From NCBI RefSeq assembly GCF_019279795.1, contig NC_056745.1, positions 508,587,716 through 508,651,715 on the forward strand: a stretch of 64,000 nt of DNA, in the 5' to 3' direction. This document shows, piece after piece, positions 20,696 through 31,600 of this stretch. Origin of the DNA: Protopterus annectens. Its lineage: Eukaryota > Chordata > Ceratodontiformes > Protopteridae. Numbering within the stretch: position 1 is the stretch's first letter; each line of letters opens with the position of its first letter. Made by a program: the position numbers and the translations under genes. The notes beneath the pieces are model-generated. The model did no database searches, was not told the origin of the DNA, and worked only from the letters and a program-made list of their open reading frames with translations.

Positions 20696-21976
20696 ATGGA
20701 GGTGGAGGAAGGCTCGTCAGCAAGCGTGGAAGGCGTAACCGGATTGGACAATACTGTAAGCCCTAATAGACTGGATAAGTTATCCAATCAGTTGACTCAA
20801 TTGCTAGAACTGCTAGCAGGAAATGGTGGTGCGTCCTCGAGTGGTGTACCGAACAACCAGGAGGCTCTCCCGAGAAGGGAAAGAGAAAGGAATAGAGGAA
20901 AGAGCGGTTTCCCCAGTCCGGAGAGACGTGAAGGGAGTCAGAACAGCGACCGGAGACAGGGGGTGTTGCAAGATGAAGTCGGCATACCAAATATTTTCTC
21001 GAGGAGCTCGGAGGAGGATGCCTACCCGCTCCTTACAATGGACAGTAGTGAAAACAGGGCAGTGAGACGAAAAAATGTTGGGAACACAGCTAGAAGTTTC
21101 AGTAATGTTACGGCTGGTAGCAGGACTGCAGGTAACTTTAACGAAGAAAATGATGTGTATCCCAAACATTCTAAAGTGGACTTTGATAATGTTTATAACT
21201 ATAAATATAATTTTAAAATTAAAAAAGTGTGCAAAGGGCCTTCAAATGATGGTTATTCATCTTTTAAAAATAATTTGAAAGTATTTGATGAAATGTTATT
21301 TAAATTCAAAAACCTGGAAATGGAAAATGCATATTTAAATGAATGCTTAAGCTTAAAAATTGTACCTAAGGGGTTGAGGGTGTGCCGGTACCCTAACAAA
21401 GTTAGGATAGGTAGTGAATTTCATGTTGAACTAATAGAGATTTTCGACATGTGTGGGTTTGAAATTCTTAAAGCTATTATAAAAGAAAATATGAGGGTTA
21501 TGGATGATTTAAACAATAAAATAAAAGAAGTGAATGAACGTATCACTAAGGACCTACTTTTTGAAGTGCAGGAAAACCAGGTTAAGTACCAAAACACACT
21601 GGGAAGTATAGAGAAGAGTATGAATAACATTTTTGAGAGGAAATGTAAAAAGCTTGATAGGGACATTATGGAATATAAGGAAAAGATAAATTACCCAAAA
21701 CCTAGGGATTTTTTTCCGCAAAAGTTTAACATTGTTCATAATCAGGAAAACTTGGGGGAAGAAGAATATGTAGAGAGAGTTGATAGGGATGAAGGTAGGG
21801 GGGAGAATGATTATCCAGAGTTGCGTAGGTCGGAGAGAATCAAAAATTACCATCAGAGAAACCTACAAAAAAACTATCCGGGGGGGGGGTTCAATTTCAA
21901 AGGTACCAGGACAGGAACAGGCCCTACAGAGACTGGTAGAATGTGGAAGTGGAAGTATGGAAACACCTCAGAGTGA
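20696..21976 (+). CDS. PLE copy 2 N-terminal ORF
   Basis: Equivalent of the ORF at 16305. By eye it differs at only about four residues over the shared 400 (for example Asp to Asn near residue 20, and Cys to Arg in NERITKDLL). Near the end the homopolymer is one base shorter (G10 preceded by CC, not by CCA), so the last 30 residues are read in a different frame and the stop falls at 21976. It overlaps the following RT frame by about 200 bases. No named domain; coiled-coil-like middle as in copy 1. Confidence 0.7.
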   Translation: MEVEEGSSASVEGVTGLDNTVSPNRLDKLSNQLTQLLELLAGNGGASSSGVPNNQEALPRRERERNRGKSGFPSPERREGSQNSDRRQGVLQDEVGIPNIFSRSSEEDAYPLLTMDSSENRAVRRKNVGNTARSFSNVTAGSRTAGNFNEENDVYPKHSKVDFDNVYNYKYNFKIKKVCKGPSNDGYSSFKNNLKVFDEMLFKFKNLEMENAYLNECLSLKIVPKGLRVCRYPNKVRIGSEFHVELIEIFDMCGFEILKAIIKENMRVMDDLNNKIKEVNERITKDLLFEVQENQVKYQNTLGSIEKSMNNIFERKCKKLDRDIMEYKEKINYPKPRDFFPQKFNIVHNQENLGEEEYVERVDRDEGRGENDYPELRRSERIKNYHQRNLQKNYPGGGFNFKGTRTGTGPTETGRMWKWKYGNTSE

Positions 21977-24271
21977 GAACAAAATGGTTAGGGAGGGTGT
22001 AGTATGGAAATTAGGGAACTACAACATTTATAATTATAGTGGTGTAGAAATTTCAGCCACCCACTTTCAATTATTTACTAAGGGAATGAAGTTTGTGCCC
22101 AATAGGAAGGCTGATCTGAACAAAGTGTTAATTGATTTGAAAATGTTTACAAGAAAGAAAAATCTTGAATTAATGTTCCAAGAAAAGAGTAATGAGAGTA
22201 TGATAAATGGGAATTTAAGGAAAAGAAGTGTATACAATCCACCTTTAAATCAGCAATTAAAGAACTTTGAAATAGTAACCGAAAGGAGGTTAAGGAAAGT
22301 GTTGATGGACAGTAGGATAGGTTATAATTTAACAAAAGAGGAGAATGAGTTACTAGTGGAACTATCAAACGACCCTACCTTAAGAATATTGAGACCAGAT
22401 AAAGGAGGGGGTACAATAATTATGGACCAAATGATTTATGAGGCCAAAATGTTGGAACTTTTAGGCAACGAAGAAAGATATGTGAGATCTTCTATAAATG
22501 AAATAAATATTGCCAATAGAAATGTTTATTTAAAATTATATGATTTATTATTAGAAGGATTAATTGATTTAAGCACATTTAGATTTCTGAATGTAGAGAA
22601 ACCGAAGGTTCCTAACATATTTGGGATACCTAAGGTACATAAAGATGAGAAAAACCCCCCTATGAGACCTATAGTCTCTTCAGAGGGCTCCGTTACCGCC
22701 CCTATAGCCAGATGGCTGGATGTTAAGTTAAAGGGAATAGTTAATGAATGTGGAGGTGTAGTAAAGACTCATGGGATTTACTCCGTAATCTTAAGAAGGA
22801 GTTTTATGATGACTAATTAGTGTTTATAACTTTGGACATTGTGGACCTTTTTTCATCCATCCCATACAAAGAGGGTATGGAATGGTTTGAGGAGGCTTTG
22901 ATTAATTATGGAAAGTTTACTCACAATGATTTTTGTCTAATTTTGACATTAATGGAACTTGTGTTGAAAAGTAATTTTTTACACTTTGAAGGTGAATTTT
23001 TTAGGCAGATAAAAGGAATTGCTATGGGTGCAAATTGTGCACCCATATATGCAAACATCATTCTGGCAGCTTGGGAGCAAAAGTATGTGTTGAATTCACA
23101 GTTTAAAAGCTGCTGGAAAATGTATAAAAGGTTTTTGGACGATATTTGTATATTATGGGTGGGCACAGAAGCTGAGTTTGATTCCTTTTTTCAATATATA
23201 TCTCAAACAACCACCTTTCTATCATTTACTTATTCTAAAAGTGTGGAGGCCCTGAAATATTTGGATATTTTTGTGGGGAAAGGAGAAGGTGTATTTTATT
23301 CTAAAGTATTTAGAAAAGAAAATTATTCCAACTCCTTCTTGGCATATGAAAGTGCACACCCCCATCATCATAAAAAGGGAATAATTAAAGGGCAGTATGT
23401 TCGAGGTAGTCGGATGTCCTCTAGGGACAGTGATTTTGACAAAGAGTGTATGAAATTAAGTGGGATGTTTACAGATAGAGGCTACCCAAGGAACTTAATT
23501 GTTGAAATTGAGAAGGAAGTGAGGGAAGGAAGATTGGGTAAATATCGGCCTATCTTAGGGCAGGAAGATGACCGTAAGGAAGTGACCAATTCTGAAAAAG
23601 ACATTTTTGATGTAAGAAATAACTTTGTAATAGATTACAGTGGGGAGGCTAAGGTCATCCAGAGAATGGTGGAGGAAGAATGGGTAAAGTTTGGTGAATT
23701 CTCTGACTTGAGAAGTCTGTTTTCACAACCCTTGAAATGTACATTTAGAAAAGGAAGAAATTTGAAAAATCTGTTTGAAAGGAAAACAAAGGAAAACACC
23801 AGTTCCAGGGAGAGAAAAGGCACATTCAAATGTGGGAGGTGCTCCCAGTGCACATATGTTTGTAATAAAGACACAATATATGTGAAAAGCAGGGACATAT
23901 TAGTGCAGAGCAAGCAGTACGTTAATTGTCAAACAAAGGGTATAATATATTTAAGTACATGTAAGAAATGTGAGGCATTCTCATTAGGGAAGTCTGAAAG
24001 AAGACTAAGAGATAGAATTTACGAGCATAACTACGAAATGAAGACAAAAAGTATGTGTAATGCTCTGTACAAGCACAAAACAAAATGTGAAGAAGCTGAA
24101 TATACCTTCTTTGTCCTAGAGGTTGTAAATAAAGACATTCGTGGTGGGCAATGGGAAGAGACAATTGAGTATAAAGAGTTACTTTGGCAACTCCACTTGG
24201 AAGCGTATAATCCACCAGGGCTGAATAATTATGTTTCCTTGGCCCCAGTATTGAAAATAAGAGCAGCTTAA
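21890..24271 (+). pseudogene. PLE copy 2 reverse transcriptase plus nuclease, frameshifted
   Basis: The RT frame is open from within the ORF1 overlap to 22820, passing LRPDKGGG and FGIPKVHK. One A is missing near 22763 (GTAAAGACTC against GTAAAAGACTC), and a GAA to TAA change lies at about 22814 in the original frame. The frame is open again from 22820 to 24271: TLDIVDLFSSIP, IKGIAMGANCAP, RFLDDICIL, the CGRCSQCTYVC motif and the GIY-YIG region. There the nuclease motif reads AFSLGKSE where copy 1 has AFYVGKSE, removing the conserved Tyr. The C-terminus is two residues shorter than in copy 1 (AGCAGCTTAAGC). This copy has worse lesions than copy 1. Confidence 0.92.
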
Positions 24272-25039
24272 GCTCTGAGATGGGAAATGCACATACTGGG
24301 GGGGAAAAATTTACCAAGAAATTAATTTAAAGATAAACAAATACAAAATACTACATGACCTATTATTTGAAAAGAAAAAAAGAAGAGGGTAGGATGTGTA
24401 AGTGAAAGGGTATCTCCAGGAAATGAACTTGAACTTGTGTTTTAGTATAACAACAAAAAAACTTGGAAGTGTATTAGTTTAAGCATTATTATGAAAATGG
24501 TGGGTGTAATGTGTTCATCTAGACACCAGAGGGAGCATCGAATGGTTTTTGGTTGTATGTATGTATATATATATATATTATATATTTTTTTATGTATTGA
24601 TTTGTATATATAAAATGAAAAATTTTAATGTATTGAATTTTATGAATAAAATTTATTAACTAATTGTAGGGATAAAATGTTGCGATTAGGAATGTAATAA
24701 ATTGTAACATGATTTTAAGGGAAGATATGAAGGCACTTTGAAAAGTTGTTTTTTTTTATGTGATATATGATGACTAGAATAATTAAGTATTTTATTGAAT
24801 TATTAGGATTAATCATTCAATTAGTAATAGTATTTAAGCAGAAGGGGAAGAGTTTGTATTTTTGTGCATCTGAGGAAGTGTATTCAAACGAAAACGCAGG
24901 TGTGGAGACATAGCGTTAATGTGTTTGGAGTGTTTTGCTGAAAATACGTGTTGCTGCTGTGGTTCGCTACTTTTGCCAATAAAACTGCTAAAAAAGAAAA
25001 AGAGCCGTGTTTCTTCCACTAGTACCTTTTGGTTTGCTG
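24272..25039 (+). promoter_or_regulatory. PLE copy 2 3' UTR and terminal repeat
   Basis: Matches 19890-20650. It differs by a slightly longer TA run near 24565 and by TTCAAACGAAAACGCAGG near 24884, which supplies a GAAA box. It stops at 25039 (TTTGGTTTGCTG), the same point in the terminal repeat beyond which 20645 continues into the ORF1 leader. This gives a likely natural 3' end of the inserted RNA copy. Confidence 0.75.
24866..24940 (+). ncRNA. Possible hammerhead ribozyme core in PLE terminal repeat
   Basis: CTGAGGA at 24870-24876 fits the CUGANGA box and GAAA at 24890-24893 the second core box, with a short potential stem between them and a downstream GTT (in GCGTTAATG) as candidate cleavage triplet. 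Hammerhead ribozymes are known in PLE terminal repeats. The stem II pairing here is weak, so activity is uncertain. Confidence 0.35.
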
Positions 25040-25330
25040 ATATCTTAAAGGAACCTAAAGGCTTTGGTATACTTGTCAGATGTTGGGTCACTTTTGACAG
25101 GGTACCCCTATTGTAATGAATACTGCAACAGTGAAGAGAAAGACATCTATTGTTATGGTAGGATCTTACACAATTGCACTTTTTGCAATGAGTCCAAAAC
25201 TTCCTGCTAATAATATATACAAACTCTGAGACTGCACAATCCCCAGGGAAGGGGCATATTCCCCTCAGCTTCAAAATCACATAAATAACTTCTTGTTTCC
25301 AGCTGTTGGTAACATCCTCAAGCCCAAGGT
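25040..25330 (+). repeat. Right copy of 291-bp direct repeat flanking PLE tandem
   Basis: Same 291 bp as 15846-16136, with no difference seen. To the right (25331, CTAATTCATCACC) unrelated flanking DNA begins. Confidence 0.93.
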
Positions 25331-26905
25331 CTAATTCATCACCTTGGCAAGTAAAATCTCCTTTTGATCTAAGATGTAACACTTTAGGGAAGGCTGCCAA
25401 GTCATGGGGACATTCACTAAGCCTTCCCTACCAATATCTCCTGCATCTCAATTTCTTTTTTTGTCTCTATGTGATATTTTGACATTAGACCCACTATCAC
25501 CCCTCTCCTAACTGGAGCCAGTACATTGATTTCCTTACGCAAGACTTCCACCTATGATCAGGATGAGAGCTGCCCAGAGTGGGCCATAATTTAGGCAGCT
25601 GCAAGGGGGTTTTAAGCCCTTGAATACATCCCTGTAATGAATCACTTCTAATGACCTAACCCCACCCCTTAGCAGTCCAGTTCACATCACCAGGGAAGTC
25701 CACAATGTCTTCTCCATGTGAGTGAATGCTTCTACACATCTATGTTGAAGGTTACCAGGTGAGCTTAACACCTGCCTGCAGGCCATGCATTTGCATCACT
25801 GCCTTTCCTTAAGGAATTGTAGCAGTGTGTGGCTGATTTTGACCCACTCTTCAACCACAATGGACATGTCCATCCTCCCCTGCCAACTCCGTCAGGCATT
25901 CAAGATGCTAATCAAACTCACATCACCTTGGTCGTAATCAGGGCTTTACTCTTCTTTGCCATTGAAGCTAGCTGTCGTGCAGCTAAGTTTTAATTCAGCA
26001 AAATGAACTTCTCCAAAACTCTCCTAACTTACACAGTCCAGTTATCCCTTCCATTTTCTCTTGCTGGACTGCTACTTTAGGTTCCACAGCATCTAGAAAT
26101 GCCGAAAGATTTCTTTCCATCTGTAGATGCAAGATCTTTAACTAATCCTACTGCGGCTTAAATTCTTTACTACTTTCCCTATTCCACTGAGCTTTGTATT
26201 CCATTACACAAGTCCTACATATTTCTTAAAAACTATCCTAGTCAAGATATAAAGGCTGTATCTCCAAAATTACTCAATAACAGCCATTAAACCTCCAATA
26301 TCTGCAAAAGCATCTGCTGTGCTGTTGCCAAGCCAAAAGAGGGGCATGGTCACTTACACAGACTAGACACATCCCCAAAGCATTGACCAACTGAAGGTGC
26401 TGTCTAGTAAGTATGTCAGACCTTGAAAAGAAATGCACCATAAGTGGAACATTGCTGGGCAAACTTGAACCTCAGTTTAACTTTGGACCACAGTTATCAA
26501 TCAAATTAATAAAATAGCAGATAAAAAATCTGCCAAATGCTGGCATCCCACCTTCCTGGAACCACCATGCACATCAGTCACTTCCATTCCCTATTAAAAG
26601 TATAACTCCTTTCCTGAACTCCATTAGATTAACTATTACCACTTTGACTTCCAAAATGAAGTGATGAATGTGGAGACATACACACACCACAGTAAAGGTA
26701 TAAGTTCCCTAAAATTCCTTGAATATAGCATAATATCCATGTTCAGCCACTGTCTGGTCAGCAAACTGGAAAGGGCACTATTGGTAACTAGGAAACAGAC
26801 AACTAGTACCCAAAAACGCACGAGTAAAGAAAAACAAACAGAAACATGTAAGCACTGGAATGCAATCAAAAACCTTTGTAGTGAATCCACTGGGAAGGCT
26901 TTTTT
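25331..26905. other. Unassigned DNA
   Basis: About 1.6 kb with no long frame, no recognised element motif and no strong internal repeat. It is presumably the older DNA into which the DIRS element inserted. The short frame at 26274-26462 on the minus strand shows no domain. Confidence 0.5.
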
Positions 26906-27904
26906 TAAAACAAGATACTTCTTTATTAAATTATCATGTATAACACAGGCAATCATACATTTATGTAAATGAAAACAAATCATATTGACATAATTTTAGT
27001 TGCAAACATTATACATCACTTATAATCTATCCAGTCATTGTCAGTCAAACATAACATAGCTCATTCAAATACTGCCTTTTTTAAACCTCATTTCTCATCT
27101 GCATGTATTGTTCCCACAATTCCTATTTTTTTCTATATAATTTGTTCCTACCCTATTCTAAAGATCCCAATTCCAGTTGTTTTATCTCTGTTACTATATT
27201 CACTACTTCAAAAAACAAGTAATCTCCGTTGTATCCCCGAAGTCTCAAAACAACCCACTAAAGTGTAGTGGGTATAAAAACAAAACAGTGTAAGAAACTT
27301 CTCTGTGTGGAAGATTTTCAGTCCATATATTTCTAGTTAATCACTGTATATAATCAGATCAGACAATAGTAGTAGAAGTAGCGAACGTAAACTCGTCAAG
27401 TAAAAAAGTAATAATAGAAAATATATAATTCTACAGCATTACTAAGTATTCAAAAGTAATCCAAGCAAGGCAGGCAGTCTGTTTCCAGTCGAAAATCCTT
27501 TATTAAGTACACAGACAAGCGATCCAAGTAAAACAAAAATAGAGTAATAATTTCCTCACAAGCTTTCTAAATATACATATACTTTTTATCAGGCATGGGA
27601 TGTGGTTTATTGTGCTGTAAAACAAAGTGTTATTGGTACACATGTTAAATTCACATCCCTTCCCCCATCAGTGTGACATTCAAGCTGGTCCTGCTCTACC
27701 TAGTAGCTGTCATAATAATATATAGCCCTAATGTACTTTAATGGTACATCTTATTTAACCAAATTATTAAGTAGATTATTAAGTCTGTGATTTTTATATA
27801 CAAGACAATATACTACATGGCTGGAAATATATAAACCTTAGTTCATTTTGCAACCAAAATTATATATAAATATATACATATACATTTTGCATGTAAAAAT
27901 CAGT

Positions 27905-27970
27905 TTGTATTTTCATAACCTATTGTTAACAAAGATCGCTTTCATCCTTCTAGACTTCTTCAGGTCTGTA
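27905..27970 (-). ncRNA. Possible hammerhead-like core, PLE fragment
   Basis: On the minus strand CTGAAGA is followed after about 13 bases by GAAA and then a GTT, in the order of a type I hammerhead. Stem II can form only a few pairs. Supported mainly by location in a PLE terminal region. Confidence 0.3.
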
Positions 27971-28049
27971 TACAAGAACCCTAAAAAACTATATAATTGT
28001 ATAATTAGTTAGTATTGTTATTACCATCATTTTGAATAAAGTTGAAAAA

Positions 28050-28051
28050 AA

Positions 28052-28104
<53 letters not shown>
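28050..28104. repeat. (TA)n microsatellite
   Basis: About 25 TA units with one CA interruption, within the PLE fragment. Confidence 0.96.
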
Positions 28105-28107
<3 letters not shown>

Positions 28108-28192
28108 TATGATGGAAACAAAATATATACTTAAATTTCAAATGATTTAAAATGGTATTTAAAACCAATTTGTAGAAAAAAATAAAATACAA

Positions 28193-28620
28193 TTAATCAT
28201 GTAAACAATGTGGCAATTTTCTAAGTTCCAGTGCACTTTTAATTGAACAGTAGTAGTTTAGTCCAGGCTTTCTAAACGAGTTTAGCTTTAATTGCCACAT
28301 AAGTTCATGTTTCTCCAGAATATTCGGGATGTCTCCTTCAAGATCACCCATGTCTATGCAATCCAGGATCTGGAACTTAAAACCTGTGTGTCTTTTATGA
28401 AGAGAAAGGTGTTTGACTAGTGCATTATTTTTACATCCAGAGCGGATTTCTGACAGATGACATGAAATCCTTCGCTTGAGTTTATTTACAGTCTTGCCCA
28501 CATAGAATGCATCACATTCATTGCACTGTGCCCTGTAAATTACTTTTTTAGTGTTACAGTCGCCCCCTGCATTGGTTTTAATGATCTTCTTTAAATAAGG
28601 GCAATAAAAACTATCACCTT
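28193..28620 (-). pseudogene. PLE GIY-YIG endonuclease remnant
   Basis: The minus-strand frame 28501-28193 begins with the MGKTVNKLKRRISCHLSEI part of a GIY-YIG domain and ends with ELMWQLKLNSFRKPGLNYYC, the same layout as the C-terminus of the PLE at 19.6-19.9 kb (LLWQLHLEAYNPPGLNNY). Upstream sequence (to about 28620) gives CNECDAFYVGKT and a Cys-rich stretch in the same region. It is clearly diverged from the 16-25 kb family, so it is a second PLE lineage. RT is absent. Confidence 0.85.
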
Positions 28621-28660
28621 GCTGTATAAATATACAAAATGTACAATTAGTTTCACATAT

Positions 28661-31600
28661 TTTACCTTTCTCCCTCTAGTTATTTGTTCCTTGGTTCTTT
28701 TGCCAGTTTTCTCCAATAAATTCCAGTCCCCTCTTGCCTATTGTCTGTATCCCTATTTATAGTCACCCCTATCGGTAGACTCTCCCCATTCCCGTGTTGG
28801 CTTAGTTCTTAGAATACTTTATGAATATAATATTCTATATGGTTATTGTTATTCTCCTTAAGGATCTATATCCAAAATTCCAGTCCTTCCTTGTTTCTTG
28901 AGCTTCCCCCATAATGCATCATCATCCCTTTCCACTCTGAATTATAAGTTTCTGCTTGTGCTTTGTATAGGAGCCATAACTGTGTATCTCTGAAATACCC
29001 CTTCAAATCGGGTAGTAACAAACTGCCTTGTTCTATTGAAAGAATCATCTTATACCACTTGACTCTTGCCGTCTTACCCTCCCAGATAAAATCCTTCAGC
29101 TCTTTATTAATTATCTACAACTTCACCTCTGGTTGATAAAAATATGCCTGACGTGTGTATAAAACTAAACAGACTAAAAACATTTTAACTGCTTGTATCT
29201 TGCTATTCATATCCATATAACACAGTTTATAATTTCTCAGTTTTTATATTATATTTTGTTTAGTCTCTTCCCACATATCCTTAGCTGCCACACCAGAATC
29301 ATTTTTAATCTATATTCCTAAATACTTCATTTCATGTCCCCATAAATATGGATATTGCCAAACCAATTAGCGTGTGGGTGCATAATTTACAGCTGTTGCC
29401 TTTGTTTTAGCTTTAATAATTTTGTATCCCAAAAGATTTGAAACTGCCTTAAAATGTTCCACAACACTGAAATGTCCTTTTCTGGTTTTATCAGGTATAA
29501 GATAATTTATTCTGCAAATAGAGCCAGCATTTCTTGACTACCATGCCAATTATATCCTTGAATTTCTGAGTCCCTTATTTTCTTTTCAAATACTTCTAAA
29601 TATAATGCAAATAATAAAAGGGAAAGAGCACATCCCCTGCCTTGTTCCTCTGCTCAAACAGAATTTATCAGAGAAGAACCCACCCACTTTAATTTTTGCC
29701 TACGATCCATCATATATCCTCCTAATCAACCTTATAATTTTATCAGGGAATGCAAATGATTCCATTGACCTACGCATAAACTCCCAGCTTACTCAGCCAA
29801 ATGCTTTCTCTGCATCAGAACCCACAAGCAACAGTGGTATTTTCTTACATTCTGCTTCCCTCTGGATCATTAATATTCTGTTAATGCTGTCAAATGTTTG
29901 CCTCCCCTCCACAAAACCACATTGATCCATATCTATCAATTTTGGCATCACATTTGCCATTCTTTAAGCCATTATGTTGTGTCTTTCGGCTTTTCCTGGT
30001 TAGGGGTCACCGCAGCGGAACTCCGGTCCGCTAATGATTGGCAGTAGATTTTTTACATGCCGAGTTGCCGGCCCTGATGCACAACCTTCAACGATGGTAT
30101 GCCCATTCACGCATGTCTCCACACAGAAGACGTTCTAGCTGAGAATCGAACAGGACAACATCTTACTGTGAGGCGACAACGCTACCGTAGCACCACCACT
30201 GCAGTTCTCTTTAAGCCATTATACACATAAATTATTTATAATCAAGATTTAGGATTAAAATGGGTCTGTATGAAGCTGGGTCTGATGGGTCTTTACCTTC
30301 TTTAGGTATTACAGCCACCGCCTCTTTCTTCTGGGATGTTGGTGCTTCTTCTCCTCTTAAAATACTGTTAAACAAAACCTTCCAGATCTTTATTAGTTTT
30401 TTTCCCTCCTAGCTTCATTTACCTCAAACCTTGGCATATTTAATTCTTCCATAAACATTTCTATTTGTACCTATTCTTGATTTCCATATTTCTCTGCTTT
30501 ATACAGACTTTCATGAAATTTCCAAAATATGTCTAGTACCTCTACAGGATCGCTAGCTATCTTCCTTCTTACAGACTCTCTAAGCTTAACAACAACCCTT
30601 TCTACTTTCTGTTGCCTGAGTCGTTGTGCTAAAAGTTTTTGTGGTCTGGAGTTATTAGCAAAAAAAAAAACAGTTGCTTAACAGCAGCCTTTCTAAACTC
30701 ATGCATATTACTGAGGTAATCCCCTATTTTCTGTTTAGCATTCTGCAGTTGCCGCTGTTCTTGTTCTGTGAGATTCTCCCATTCTGCAATACTTTAATAT
30801 TTGTCAGTCTCTCTAAATTATTCTTGTTACTTCTTAACCATCTCTTTCTTTTATTTCTGCCCTACTTTTAACCTCCACTTTAATTTTATCCCACTCCCTA
30901 GCTACATTTTCAGAAGACATTTGTATCTTCTCTAATAACTCCTGAATAATTTCCACTACCCATTCCTTAAATTCCTGGGTTTTCAACAGATAAGTGAGAA
31001 AGCACCAATGTATTATATTTATTTCATTACCCTGCATTTTTATTTTAGATATTATTGGCACAAGATCTGATAGTTATTGCATGCATATCAAAACTTTAAA
31101 TTAAATGCACAAGTTCCTGTGAAATGTAAGTCCTGTTTAGTCTAGCCCAGTTTTTGTATCTTGGGGAATAATGTGTAAATTCACTCCGAACTCCTAGTAC
31201 TGAATTCAAATCTTACATGCCAAATATTTTCATAAATTTCATCAAAGATCTACCCTCCTTTGTTATATTTTCTCATCTGGGCCCCCCAGACACATCTTCA
31301 CTGCTGCAAATCAAATTCCAGTCCCCACCTGTAAGTAATGTTCCCTGCTGAAAGCTGATTATTTCTCCCAGAATATTTTTAAGCTCCATTATAGCAGTTT
31401 TAGGTGGAATATAGATACATGCCAGTGAAATCCTCTTCCCTTGCCAGTAGCCCATTAGTCCTACAAATCTACCATTATCATCTTTTTATCCTTTTCTATC
31501 ACTACTGGAGCTCCTCTTGCAATTAATGTAAGTAGTCCTCTTTTTGTTTGTCCCTGGTATTCCACTGAATAACCACCCTGAAAAACCTTTCTTTATCAAA

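Larger units (their letters stand above)
16137..25039 (+). mobile_element. Direct tandem of two Penelope-like elements
   Basis: Order: truncated terminal repeat (16137-16304), coding body 1, full terminal region (to 20695), coding body 2, terminal region ending at 25039. The landmark CTGAAAATAC occurs at 16151, 20542 and 24938, giving periods of 4391 and 4396 bp. Each body encodes a coiled-coil-like N-terminal protein, a PLE-type RT and a GIY-YIG nuclease. Head-to-tail tandems sharing a pseudo-LTR are typical of Penelope-like elements. The copies are very similar (about four residue changes in the first 400 residues of ORF1) but carry different disabling lesions. The pair is flanked by a 291-bp direct repeat. 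Confidence 0.93.
27211..28660 (-). mobile_element. Penelope-like fragment, second family, minus strand
   Basis: Contains the GIY-YIG end of a PLE (28193-28620), its 3' UTR with a TA microsatellite, and two terminal-repeat-like signals in minus orientation: CTGAAGAAGTC with GATGAAAGCG at about 27926-27970, and a GATAAAAAG with GAAAGCTTGTG block at about 27560-27600. The left junction in L1 3' UTR sequence is at about 27210 and the right one at about 28660. The L1 sequence that should lie between (equivalent to about 54980-55655 in copy D) is missing. Confidence 0.72.

Noticed and set aside
15846-25330. Interpretation of the PLE pair as an LTR element with 291-bp LTRs
   Set aside because: The 291-bp repeats are DIRS end plus flanking DNA, not part of the PLE. 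No primer site, gag, protease or integrase is present.
29976-30207. Possible tRNA gene on the minus strand
   Set aside because: SINE structure with a 15-bp TSD inside L1; the tRNA part is degenerate.
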